DNA from: Burkholderia stagnalis
GTDB lineage: Bacteria; Pseudomonadota; Gammaproteobacteria; Burkholderiales; Burkholderiaceae
Reading direction: 5' to 3'
Assembly: GCF_902830275.1 (NCBI RefSeq)
Contig: NZ_CADESW010000040.1
Location: 1 to 33,521 of the forward strand
DNA: 33,521 nucleotides
Below the pieces are notes generated by a model. The model saw nothing but the letters and a program-made list of their open reading frames with translations. It was not told the origin of the DNA and made no database searches. Position numbers and translations under genes: made by a program. Below are positions 1-7,605 of this stretch, in pieces (within the stretch, counting starts at the first letter, position 1; each line of letters opens with the position of its first letter).

Positions 1-290
1 TCGCCCTTCTTCACGAGCGCGCCGTCCTTGAAGTTGACCGACACGATCGTGCCCGACACCTGCGGGCGCACGTCGACCTTCTCGATCGCTTCGAGACGGC
101 CGGAATAGCTTTGCCAGTCGGTCACGGTCTGCGGCACGACGGTGGCGACGTCGACTTCGGGCAGCGGCGCCGCCTTGGCCGGCACGCTCGCCCTGCCCCG
201 CATGGCGCCCGACAGCGAGAGGCCGATCGCGACGGCGATGGCCGTCACGACCCCCGCCACGCGTGTACGGTGGGTAGAAAAGATATTCAT
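1..290 (-). CDS. HlyD/RND-type efflux periplasmic adaptor subunit (N-terminal part, cut by window edge)
   Basis: The minus strand is open from an ATG at 290-288 to the window edge, giving the first ~96 residues. They start with MNIFSTHRTR and continue with a hydrophobic segment at about residues 11-27 (VAGVVTAIAVAIGLSLSG), a membrane anchor or uncleaved signal. Then come PEVDVATVVPQTVTDWQSY and a region with VRPQVSGTIVSVNFKDG. The pattern 'SGRLEAIEKVDVRPQVSGTI' is the typical first beta-strand/lipoyl start of membrane-fusion proteins of RND or MFS tripartite pumps. The family bridges an inner-membrane pump to an outer-membrane channel. It lies 173 bp downstream of, and in the same direction as, the MFS exporter and tetR gene, so it may belong to the same efflux locus. 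The pump itself would lie to the left, outside the window. The start is supported by a modest AGGAA upstream. Confidence 0.85.
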   Translation of the reverse strand, partial: MNIFSTHRTRVAGVVTAIAVAIGLSLSGAMRGRASVPAKAAPLPEVDVATVVPQTVTDWQSYSGRLEAIEKVDVRPQVSGTIVSVNFKDGALVKKG

Positions 291-463
291 CGAACTGGAT
301 TCCTGACGATGCCTGTCTGCACTTTCCCGCAGGCATACGCGGGCGCGCCGGACCGGCGGACGATGCAGCGTCGGTGGCGACGCGTGCGTGCGCGGCCGGG
401 CGCCGCGCACCGGCGCCTATCGGCAGCCGTGCCCGCGCACCCGGCCCTCGAACACCGCAGCCG

Positions 464-1687
464 TCACCCGTCGACGAGTTCGCGAGGCGCGGCCGCCGGC
501 ACCGCTTTGCGGCGCGCGGTGACGAGCACGATGCCCAGCGACGCCGCTTCGAACGCGGCGCCGATCCAGCCGAGCGCGCCGACGCCCTGCGTGCCGAGCA
601 CGTATCCACCCAACCCGGAGCCCAACGAAAATCCGATGTACATGAACGACGCGTTCAGCGACAGCGTCACCGGTGCGACGTTCACGCCGCCGATGCCGAT
701 CAGCCGCGACTGCTGCGGCGCGATGAAGCCCCAGACCGACGCGCCCCAGCAGATCACCGCGACGATCACCGGCACGACCGCGATTGCGGGTGGCGCGTAG
801 GCATGAATCAACGACAGCGTGATGAATGCCGCGGTCAGCACGCTCAGCATGATCACGATCACGCGATGCGCGCCGAGCCTGTCGGTCAGGCGGCCGCCGA
901 GAATCATCCCCGTCACGGCCGACACGCCCCACGCGAACAGCACGATGCTGAGCGGCACGCCGTGCGCGCCGAGCGTTTCGACGATATAGGCCGCGATGTA
1001 CGTATAGACGACGTACGCGCCCGTCGCCCACAACATCGTCGACAACAGTGCCGTCAGCACGGCCGGCCTGCGCCCGACGTTGAGCCGCTGCGTCAGCGTC
1101 GCCGTCGGCAGCCCCTTGCCGAAGCCTTTCGGCAAGCCGAACTTCAGGCCGATCGTCGCGATCGCGCCGAGCACGGCCACGCTCGCGAATGTCGAGCGCC
1201 AGCTGCCGAAGCTCGCGATGATCGAACCGAGCGGCACGCCGAGCGCGATTGCGACACTCGATCCGCCGTTCACGATCGCGAGCGCGCGGCCGCGCTGTTC
1301 GGGCGCGACGAGCGATCCGGCCACGGCATTCGCGTTCGGCAAGAAGAGGCCCGCGGTGAACGCGAGCAGGATGCGCGCGGCCATCAGTTGTGCGAACGTC
1401 GTCGAATGCCACGCGACCACGTTCGCGACGGCGAACGCCGCGAGACTGACGATCAGCAACGTGCGGCGATTGAGGTTGCCGGTCAGCGTCGTCAGGATCG
1501 GCGAGCTGATCGCATAAGCAAACGCGAACACGCTCACCAGCAGCCCGGCGGCGCTGACGCTCCGGCCGAGATCGGCGGAGATGCTCGGCAGCAGCGGCGC
1601 GATCATGAACCCTTCCGTCGACAGGCAAAACGCGCCGAGCGCCAGCCAGTACAGCGGCCGTTTTGATTCGATTCGTACTGTTTCCAT
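464..1687 (-). CDS. MFS transporter, DHA1-like drug/metabolite exporter
   Basis: The 407-aa product has the length and hydrophobic pattern of a 12-helix major facilitator. Helix 1 is near residues 10-33 (LYWLALGAFCLSTEGFMIAPLLPSI without the basic tail), and the loop 2-3 region carries TGNLNRRTLL. In the second half GGRLTDRLGAHRV is the matching cytoplasmic loop motif. The architecture resembles AraJ/YdhP-type sugar or drug efflux proteins of the inner membrane, driven by proton antiport; the substrate cannot be inferred. The ATG at 1687 is preceded by GGAGAGGGG at good spacing. The gene follows tetR in the same direction with a 207-bp gap containing a strong hairpin, so it may be partly uncoupled from tetR or have its own promoter. 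Confidence 0.88.
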   Translation of the reverse strand: METVRIESKRPLYWLALGAFCLSTEGFMIAPLLPSISADLGRSVSAAGLLVSVFAFAYAISSPILTTLTGNLNRRTLLIVSLAAFAVANVVAWHSTTFAQLMAARILLAFTAGLFLPNANAVAGSLVAPEQRGRALAIVNGGSSVAIALGVPLGSIIASFGSWRSTFASVAVLGAIATIGLKFGLPKGFGKGLPTATLTQRLNVGRRPAVLTALLSTMLWATGAYVVYTYIAAYIVETLGAHGVPLSIVLFAWGVSAVTGMILGGRLTDRLGAHRVIVIMLSVLTAAFITLSLIHAYAPPAIAVVPVIVAVICWGASVWGFIAPQQSRLIGIGGVNVAPVTLSLNASFMYIGFSLGSGLGGYVLGTQGVGALGWIGAAFEAASLGIVLVTARRKAVPAAAPRELVDG

Positions 1688-1834
1688 TACCCCTCTCCAG
1701 GTCGAAAAAGCCTCTTGAGCCGCCGCATCCCGGCCTTCGCGACGAGCGGCTTCACGAATTCTTCACAATCAGTAGTGCAAAGCGTGACGCTCCGGCGCGA
1801 TCGTCCGGATGTTTTTTCTTATCGCGGCACAGTT

Positions 1835-1855
1835 CGGGCGGCCGTCGGCCGCCCG
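1835..1855. terminator. Perfect 9-bp inverted repeat between tetR and the MFS gene
   Basis: Arms CGGGCGGCC (1835-1843) and GGCCGCCCG (1847-1855) flank a 3-nt centre. The repeat sits about 40 bp past the tetR stop codon. There is no T-tract directly after it in the tetR direction, so it is a weak candidate for an intrinsic terminator. It could equally attenuate readthrough into the MFS gene or protect mRNA 3' ends. Confidence 0.35.
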
Positions 1856-1894
1856 GTGCAAGCTATCCGGACCGGGGCGCGCGCCCCGCGCCCG

Positions 1895-2479
1895 TTACCG
1901 CGCGACGCGCATGGCGTCTCCCGCCACCGTGTCGAGCCATGCGTCGATCTGCTCGACTTCGCGCTGGATGAACCGCTCGTCGGCATACGCATTCGCCAGC
2001 ACGGCCACACCCTGCGTTCGCGACAGCAGATGCATCGCCAACATATCGGCGGCGTCGCAGCCCAGCGCGTCGAACTGTGCGCTCAACCATGCACGGAACA
2101 GCGACAGCAGCTCGTTCGCGCGGTCGTGCGCATCGTGATTCAGCTTCCCGAGCTCCGTGCACAGCGTGCCGATCGGGCAGCCGGAACGCATGATCTTGCT
2201 GCGGTTCGTGACGAGCATCTGCGAGAAGCGCTTGAGGCGATCGAGCGGCGCCGACCATTCGATGTCCCACTCGTCCAGCATGGCCTGCACATTCGCGAGC
2301 CGCGCGTCGATCACGGCGTCGAGGATCTCGTCCTTGGTCTTGAAGTGATGATAGAAATTGCCGCGCGAGATCTGCACCGCGCCGGCAATATCGGAAAAGG
2401 ACGTGTGCTGGTAGCCCTGCTGGTAGAACAGCTGGTCGGCGGAAGCAACGATGAGATCGCGAGTCGATTCGGCTTTCAT
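1895..2479 (-). CDS. TetR/AcrR-family transcriptional repressor
   Basis: The 194-aa protein has the usual TetR size. Its N-terminal DNA-binding domain (about residues 5-55) contains TRDLIVASADQLFYQQGYQH, then the helix-turn-helix SFSDIAGAVQISRGNFYHHF followed by K-x-KDEIL, a textbook TetR signature. The C-terminal ligand domain (CPIGTLCTELGKLNHDAH and later) resembles the TetR_C group found in many Burkholderia efflux repressors. A small hydrophobic ligand is likely but unknown. The ATG at 2479 is preceded by AGGAC. The gene is divergent from a LysR gene. Two near-palindromic sites in the shared gap are the obvious operators, implying autorepression and control of the downstream MFS and adaptor genes. 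Confidence 0.9.
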   Translation of the reverse strand: MKAESTRDLIVASADQLFYQQGYQHTSFSDIAGAVQISRGNFYHHFKTKDEILDAVIDARLANVQAMLDEWDIEWSAPLDRLKRFSQMLVTNRSKIMRSGCPIGTLCTELGKLNHDAHDRANELLSLFRAWLSAQFDALGCDAADMLAMHLLSRTQGVAVLANAYADERFIQREVEQIDAWLDTVAGDAMRVAR

Positions 2480-2561
2480 GGAAAGTCCTGCCCTGTGGCC
2501 AGGCCCGGTGCGGAACGCCTTGCACGGTCACCTGGGTCGCCTCCAAATTGCGAGGCACGAT

Positions 2562-2577
2562 TAGGATGTTCGTCCTA
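2562..2577. promoter_or_regulatory. Probable TetR operator, site 1
   Basis: TAGGATGTTCGTCCTA is a near-perfect palindrome: it matches its own reverse complement at 14 of 16 positions. It has the TAGGAyG/CrTCCTA form often seen at TetR-family operators. It lies 83 bp from the tetR start codon, in the divergent promoter region. Confidence 0.6.
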
Positions 2578-2591
2578 CAATATCTTCATAC

Positions 2592-2607
2592 TAAGACGCG
2601 CGTCCTA
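2592..2607. promoter_or_regulatory. Probable TetR operator, site 2
   Basis: TAAGACGCGCGTCCTA shares the half-site CGTCCTA with site 1 and is again palindromic at 14 of 16 positions. Its centre is 30 bp, about three helical turns, from that of site 1, so both repressor dimers would sit on the same face of the DNA. It could affect both tetR and the divergent lysR gene. Confidence 0.6.
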
Positions 2608-2668
2608 ATTCGTCAAGAAGAGCCCGGCGGCGGCCACGGACGACCAACCGAGAGACAGGGGCAGTTCA

Positions 2669-3610
2669 ATGGATTATCTGCAGTCGATACGCGTATTCGT
2701 CCGGATCGCCGAACTCGGCAGTTATTCGCGGGCCGCGCGCGCGTTGCGGATTTCGAATTCGCTCGCGACGCGGCTCGTGATGTCGCTCGAAAGCCATCTG
2801 GACGCCCGCCTGTTCCAGCGGAGCACGCGCCGCCTGTCGCTGACCGAGCAGGGGCAGGCGTATCTGGAATGCGTGAGCCGGATCCTCGCGGATCTCGAAC
2901 GGGCCGAGCGGCTGGTCGCCGCGCATACGCGGGAGCCGGCCGGCACGCTGCGCATTGCCGCGCACCCGATGTTCAGCCTGCACGGATTTTCGGCGGCGCT
3001 GAGCGCGTATGCGCAGCGCTATCCGCGGGTGACGCTCGACCTGACGCTGACGGATCGCCCCGTCAACCTGATCGAGGAACGATTCGACGTCGGCGTGCTG
3101 ATGGGCCGCCAGGTGACGGGCGACAGCATCGTCAAGCGGTGGCTGATGAGGACGCGCATGATGGTCTGCGCCGCGCCCGCCTATCTGAAGAAGCACGGCG
3201 CGCCCGCGCATCCGGAGGATCTGGCCGGGCACGCGTGGCTGCACCTGCCGCTCGAACGGTATGGCGAGCAGCTGGAGCTGCTCGGCCCGGACGGGCCCGT
3301 GCAGGTGAATCCGACGAACGTCGCGCTGGCGAACAACTCGAGCATGCTGCGCCAGCTTGCCGTGCTCGGCATGGGCATCGCGCTGCTGCCGTGTCATATG
3401 GTCGACGACGACCTGCGCGAAGGCCGGCTGGTGCGTTTGCTGGCCGACTACCACCTGCCGCCGGCCGACATTCATGTCGCGTATCCGTCGCGCACGCACC
3501 TGCCGTCGAAAGTGCGGACCTTCGCCGACCATCTCGTCGAATCGGCGGGCGCGGCGCTGGACACGCGGATCGCCGATCCGGATTTCGCGCCGGTGAGGAC
3601 GGCCGCGTAA
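2669..3610 (+). CDS. LysR-family transcriptional regulator
   Basis: The 313-aa product has the full LysR length. Residues 1-60 form the winged HTH (MDYLQSIRVFVRIAELGSYS, then AARALRISNSLATRLVMSLE and LFQRSTRRLSLTEQG). The effector domain (about 90-300) starts with GTLRIAAHPMFSLH and includes RFDVGVLMGRQVTGDSIVKR and the ALLPCHMVDDDL segment. It belongs to the common LysR group with the LFxRSTRRLSLTEQG wing. The target genes and co-inducer are unknown; by position, candidates are the divergent tetR/efflux block or the biosynthetic cluster starting 19 kb away. The ATG has a weak GGGGCAG upstream. The stop codon is only 24 bp from the end of the convergent thioesterase gene. Confidence 0.9.
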   Translation: MDYLQSIRVFVRIAELGSYSRAARALRISNSLATRLVMSLESHLDARLFQRSTRRLSLTEQGQAYLECVSRILADLERAERLVAAHTREPAGTLRIAAHPMFSLHGFSAALSAYAQRYPRVTLDLTLTDRPVNLIEERFDVGVLMGRQVTGDSIVKRWLMRTRMMVCAAPAYLKKHGAPAHPEDLAGHAWLHLPLERYGEQLELLGPDGPVQVNPTNVALANNSSMLRQLAVLGMGIALLPCHMVDDDLREGRLVRLLADYHLPPADIHVAYPSRTHLPSKVRTFADHLVESAGAALDTRIADPDFAPVRTAA

Positions 3611-3634
3611 CGCATGCGCGGCCGGGGCGGCACG

Positions 3635-4081
3635 CTAGCGCGCGGCGTCCGTGCGCCGGATGAGACAGGTCGCGGACGCCAGCGCGACCTTCTTGCCGTC
3701 CGGCGTGGTCAGCACGCCCTCGGCGATGCCGAGGCTTTTCGACAGGTGCGCCACGCGCCCCTCCACGATCAGGTCGACGGACAGCGGCACCGGCCGCAGC
3801 ATCTTCACGCTGAGGTCGACCGTCGCGTAACCGGCGTGCGCGTCGAGCATCGTATGGACGGCGCAGCCCGTCACCGAGTCGAGCACGGTCGCCGCGAATC
3901 CGCCATGCACGGCGCCTTGCGAGTTCAGGTGCCGCTCGTCCGCGCGCGCGATCATCTTCACGTAGCCGGGCTCGATGGTTTCCGCGCGCATCGGCATCGT
4001 GCTCCACATCGTCGCGGCGGGTACGTCGCCCGCTGCCGCGGCGCGCAGGAATTCCAGCCCGGACATCGGCGTGTCAGCCAT
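3635..4081 (-). CDS. PaaI-family hotdog thioesterase
   Basis: The 148-aa protein starts MADTPMSGLEFLRAAAAGDV. The hotdog core contains HLNSQGAVHGGFAATVLDS, matching the family motif N-x-x-G-x-x-HGG-x-x-x-x-L-x-D, in which the Gly-Gly and Asp line the acyl-CoA thioester site. Later come YATVDLSVKMLRP and GKKVALASATCLI, typical of PaaI/YbgC-like acyl-CoA thioesterases. The frame stays open upstream to 4240, but the ATG at 4081 has a clear AGGAG at 7-8 nt and begins the conserved sequence, so the shorter form is chosen. It is transcribed in the same direction as the large cluster but is separated from aconitase by 190 bp with a strong hairpin. A role in the cluster (editing or release of acyl chains) is possible but unproven. 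Confidence 0.85.
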   Translation of the reverse strand: MADTPMSGLEFLRAAAAGDVPAATMWSTMPMRAETIEPGYVKMIARADERHLNSQGAVHGGFAATVLDSVTGCAVHTMLDAHAGYATVDLSVKMLRPVPLSVDLIVEGRVAHLSKSLGIAEGVLTTPDGKKVALASATCLIRRTDAAR

Positions 4082-4152
4082 GTTTGCCACTCCTCGTTGA
4101 TCGGCCGAGCCGGACGACCGAAGCGATGCCGAACGGCATGGGCCGCGCGGGC

Positions 4153-4181
4153 TGCGACGCGCGCCGGCCTCGCGCGTCGCA
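4153..4181. terminator. 11-bp GC-rich hairpin between aconitase and thioesterase genes
   Basis: Perfect arms TGCGACGCGCG (4153-4163) and CGCGCGTCGCA (4171-4181) surround a 7-nt loop. No T-tract follows on either strand, so it is not a classical intrinsic terminator. Its place about 90 bp past the aconitase stop codon makes it a reasonable candidate for the 3' boundary of the biosynthetic operon or an mRNA-stabilising stem. Confidence 0.35.
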
Positions 4182-4271
4182 CGGCCGCCCGGACGGCCTT
4201 CGTTGCCGACGCGGGCGATCGGGCGGCCCGTCCACGGCATTTTTCATATTAGAGGCGCGCGTTCAGCAGCG

Positions 4272-6908
4272 TCAACGCGCGCGCTTCATCGTGCCCGCGA
4301 AGATCGCGCGCAGCACGCCGCCTTCGCGCACGTAACGCCATTCGGCCAGCGTATCGATGCGCAGCGTGCCGGCCACGCGCGCGACCTCGCGCCCGTTGCG
4401 CCGGACGGTGACCGTGGCCGGCGGGCGCGGCGCTCGCGCGTGCGGATCGAAATCGATGTCGATGCATTCGGAACCGTCCCATGCAAGCGCATCGAGTGCG
4501 TTCGGCGCGCCCACTTCGATCGGCAGCACGCCCATCAGCGCCAGGTTGCTGCGATGGATGCGCTCGAAGCCGGCCGCGACGACCGCCGCGACGCCCAGCA
4601 GCGACGTGCCCTTCGCGGCCCAGTCGCGCGCGCTTCCCGAGCCGTACAGCGCGCCCGCGACGATCACGCTCGGCACGCCGTCGTCGCGGTTTTCCATCGC
4701 GACGTCGAACAGGCTGCGCGTCGCGCCGTCGCGCGCCGAACGGGCGACGGGGCCCGCGTCGAGCCCGCCCACCCGGTTGCGAAGATGCGGATTCGCGAAC
4801 GTGCCGCGCATCATCACGTGATGGTTGCAGCGGCGCGCGCCATAGGTATTGAACGCGTCGTCGGGAACCTGCCGCGCGCGCAGGTAGCGGGCCGCCTCGC
4901 TGTCGGCCGCGATCGCGCCGACCGGGCTGATATGGTCGGTCGTGACGCCATCCCCGAGCACGGCGAGCACGCGCGCGCGGCGCACGGGCCCGAACGGCCG
5001 CGCGTCGCGCGCCGGCGGGTCGAAGAACGGCGGTTCGACGAAATAGCCCGAGGTGTCGCGCCATTCGAACAGCGGCGACGCCGGCGCATCGATGCGCGAC
5101 CAGCCGGTGCTGTCGCCGCCCTCGCCCGTTGCGTCGTCATACAGGCCGGCGTACGCGCGCTCGTCGACCACCGCATCGACGAGCGCGTCGATGTCCGCTT
5201 TGTCGGGCCACACGTCGGCCAGGAAGACCGGCGCACCGGCTGCATCGACCCCGAGCGGCGCCGCATCGAGATCGCGCGCGACCGTGCCCGCCAGCGCGTA
5301 GGCCACGACGAGCGCGGGGCTCGCGAGATAGTTGGCCTTGATCGCGCGGTGAATGCGACCCTCGAAGTTGCGGTTGCCGGACAGCACTGCGGCCACCGAC
5401 AGGCCGCGCGCGCGTACCGCCGCTTCGACGCCGTCGGCGAGCGCGCCCGTATTGCCGACGCACGACGCGCACCCGTACGCGGCGACGAAGAAGCCGAGCC
5501 GCTGCAGCGGTTCGAGCAGTCCCGCGCGCTCAAGATAGCGCGTCACCGCGCGCGAGCCTGGCGCCAGCACCGTCTTCACGTGACCGGGCGGGCGCAAGCC
5601 GCGCGCGGCGGCCCGCTTCGCCAGCAGCCCGGCCGCCAGCATCGCCGCCGGGTTGGCCGTGTTGGTGCACGACGTGATCGCGGCGAGCACGACGGCGCCG
5701 TCGCCGAGCCCGTCCGGCGCACCGGAATGCGCCGCGCCGCCGTTCGCGACGCTCGCTGGAAGCTGCGCGACGGCGAGCGTCTGGTGCGGCCGCGCAGGCC
5801 CCGCGAGCGTCGGCTCGACGGCCGACAGGTCGATCGACAGCACCGACGTGTAGTCGTGGTCCGCCGCATCCGGAATCCCGAACAGGCCCTGCGCGGCGTA
5901 GTACGCGCGGATCGTGTCGATCGCGTCGCGCGATCGGCCCGTTTGCGCCAGATAGGCGAGCGTGGTGTCGTCGATGCCGAAAAAGGCCGTCGTCGCGCCG
6001 TATTCGGGCGCCATGTTGGCGATCGTCGCGCGATCCGGCAGCGACAGGCCCCGCGCACCGGGCCCGACGAATTCGAGAAACTTGCCGACCACACCGGCTT
6101 CGCGCAGCGCGCGGGTCAGGTGAAGCGCGACGTCGGTGGCCAGCACGCGGCCACGGGGCGCGCCCGTCAGGTGCACGGCGACGACCTCCGGCGCGCTCTG
6201 GTGGAGCGGCTCCCCGAGCAGCGCGATTTCCGCTTCGAGCCCGCCGACGCCCCAGCCCAGCACGCCGAGCGCGTTGATCATCGTCGTGTGCGAATCCGTG
6301 CCGACCACCGTGTCGGGAAACAGCCAGCCGTCGCGCCGCGCGACCACGCCGGCCAGGAACTCGAGATTGATCTGGTGGACGATGCCGTTGCCGGGCGGAA
6401 TGACCCGCACGCCCTGAAACGCGCGCGCGGCCCATTTGACGAACTGGAAGCGTTCCGCGTTGAGCCGGTATTCCGCCGCGAGATTCGTGTCGTGTGCGGC
6501 CGCATCGCCATACGCGTCGACGACGACCGAATGATCGACGACGAGATCGACGGGCAGCGTCGGTTGAACGGCCTGCGCATGCACGCCTGCCCGAACGGCG
6601 GCCGAACGCATCGCCGCGAGATCGCACAGCAGCGGAATGCCCGATGCATCCTGCAGCAGCACGCGCGAGACCCAGACCGGGATGTCCCGGCCGTCGCCGG
6701 CGCGCCAGTCGAGCAGCGCCTGCGCGTGCTCCGTCGCCGCGTGCGCGCCGTCGGCGCGGCGCAGCGCGGCCTCGAGCAGGATCCGGATCGACGGCGGGAA
6801 ACGCGCGACGCGCGGATGGGCGCGCGCGACCGCCGGCAGCGACACGATGCGCGCGGTCGTGCCGTCCGGCAGCGGGAAGGTGCGATGAAAGTCGGTGAAG
6901 TTCGCCAT
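4272..6908 (-). CDS. Divergent AcnA-type aconitase/hydro-lyase in the biosynthetic cluster
   Basis: The 878-aa product spans the whole AcnA fold (usually ~890-905 aa). The [4Fe-4S] ligands are present as Cys414 (SCTNTANP), Cys480 and Cys483 (YGCASCVGN). VGTDSHTTMINALGVLGWG and TIANMAPEYGAT are typical AcnA blocks. Differences sit in the substrate-facing C-terminal swivel domain: the family's YGSGSSRDWAAKG reads YGSGSARDWAAKG, and RRGNHEVMMRGTF reads RRCNHHVMMRGTF. The catalytic Ser and neighbouring Arg remain. This suggests dehydration/rehydration of a citrate analogue, for example a 2-alkylmalate made by the CimA-like enzyme of the same cluster, rather than housekeeping citrate isomerisation. 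The gene is 24 bp behind the nitroreductase gene and seems to be the last member of the operon. No strong ribosome binding site is visible at the chosen ATG. Confidence 0.85.
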   Translation of the reverse strand: MANFTDFHRTFPLPDGTTARIVSLPAVARAHPRVARFPPSIRILLEAALRRADGAHAATEHAQALLDWRAGDGRDIPVWVSRVLLQDASGIPLLCDLAAMRSAAVRAGVHAQAVQPTLPVDLVVDHSVVVDAYGDAAAHDTNLAAEYRLNAERFQFVKWAARAFQGVRVIPPGNGIVHQINLEFLAGVVARRDGWLFPDTVVGTDSHTTMINALGVLGWGVGGLEAEIALLGEPLHQSAPEVVAVHLTGAPRGRVLATDVALHLTRALREAGVVGKFLEFVGPGARGLSLPDRATIANMAPEYGATTAFFGIDDTTLAYLAQTGRSRDAIDTIRAYYAAQGLFGIPDAADHDYTSVLSIDLSAVEPTLAGPARPHQTLAVAQLPASVANGGAAHSGAPDGLGDGAVVLAAITSCTNTANPAAMLAAGLLAKRAAARGLRPPGHVKTVLAPGSRAVTRYLERAGLLEPLQRLGFFVAAYGCASCVGNTGALADGVEAAVRARGLSVAAVLSGNRNFEGRIHRAIKANYLASPALVVAYALAGTVARDLDAAPLGVDAAGAPVFLADVWPDKADIDALVDAVVDERAYAGLYDDATGEGGDSTGWSRIDAPASPLFEWRDTSGYFVEPPFFDPPARDARPFGPVRRARVLAVLGDGVTTDHISPVGAIAADSEAARYLRARQVPDDAFNTYGARRCNHHVMMRGTFANPHLRNRVGGLDAGPVARSARDGATRSLFDVAMENRDDGVPSVIVAGALYGSGSARDWAAKGTSLLGVAAVVAAGFERIHRSNLALMGVLPIEVGAPNALDALAWDGSECIDIDFDPHARAPRPPATVTVRRNGREVARVAGTLRIDTLAEWRYVREGGVLRAIFAGTMKRAR

Positions 6909-6932
6909 GATGCGTGGTTGGTGTATAGCGCG

Positions 6933-7532
6933 CTAGGCAGCGGCCTGCCCCGCCGCTGCTGCCGGCGTCCAGACGCTCAGCACGCTGTCGAGCGCCGGGC
7001 GGCTGCGCTCGGCGACGTCCTCGGCCGGCTGGCCGACGTGGACGAACCCGACCGTCTGCTCGTGCGCCGCGAGCCCGAGGATCGCCGCGACTTCCGCGTC
7101 GTACGCGGCCCAGCCGGTCAGCCACTGCGCGCCGAGGCCGACGGCCGACGCGGCGAGCAGCAGGTTGTACGCGACGCAGCCCGCGCTCAGTTGCTGCTCG
7201 ACGACCGGCACCTTGTGGTCCGGATCCACGCGCGCGATCACCGCGATCACCAGCGGCGCGAACGTATAGCGCAGCCGCTCCTTCTCCTGCTGCGTCTCCG
7301 ACAAGCTCGCGCGTTGCGACGCGCGCGCGGCGAGCCGCTCCCCGAAGCGCAGCTTCGCGTCGCCTTCGAGCAGGATCAGCCGGAACGGTTCGAGCTTGCC
7401 GTGGTCCGGCACGCGAATCGCGGCCTCCAGCAAGCGGTTCAGCGTCGCGCGGTCGGGCGGCGCGCCGCCCAGCTGGCGCGTCGGCGTGGAGCGGCGTTTC
7501 AGCAGCAACGCGAGGGGATCGGTCATCGACAC
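6933..7532 (-). CDS. Nitroreductase-family FMN oxidoreductase (YdjA-like)
   Basis: The 199-aa protein has the compact single-domain nitroreductase length. It shows LLKRRSTPTRQLGG near the N-terminus (the FMN phosphate-binding R-R-S/T motif), then AAIRVPDHGKLEPFRLILLE, which matches the A-P-x-x-G-x-x-x-P-W/F-R motif, and later AYNLLLAASAVGLGAQWLTG and the GFVHVGQP flavin-binding tail. Members are NAD(P)H-dependent homodimeric FMN enzymes acting on nitro groups, enones or related electron-poor groups. Inside a PKS cluster it may adjust redox state, for instance reducing an enoyl intermediate, since the synthase has no ER domain; this is inference. The start is GTG at 7532, favoured by AAGGAG seven bases upstream; an in-frame ATG at 7526 is the alternative. 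It lies between the NTF2-like gene (73 bp) and aconitase (24 bp). Confidence 0.85.
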   Translation of the reverse strand: MSMTDPLALLLKRRSTPTRQLGGAPPDRATLNRLLEAAIRVPDHGKLEPFRLILLEGDAKLRFGERLAARASQRASLSETQQEKERLRYTFAPLVIAVIARVDPDHKVPVVEQQLSAGCVAYNLLLAASAVGLGAQWLTGWAAYDAEVAAILGLAAHEQTVGFVHVGQPAEDVAERSRPALDSVLSVWTPAAAAGQAAA

Positions 7533-7605
7533 AGTGGGTCTCCTTGGGTTCGGTTCGCTGGCTCACCGATGTGCCGGCGTGCCGCTCGGAAATACGTGCG
7601 CACCG

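Noticed and set aside
309..336. Inverted repeat ATGCCTG...CAGGCAT upstream of the adaptor gene as operator or terminator
   Set aside because: Only 7-bp arms with a 14-nt gap and no T-tract; too weak to assign a role.
4082..4240. N-terminal extension of the thioesterase
   Set aside because: The extra 53 residues are Arg/Gly-rich and unlike the family, and a clear AGGAG precedes the inner ATG at 4081.
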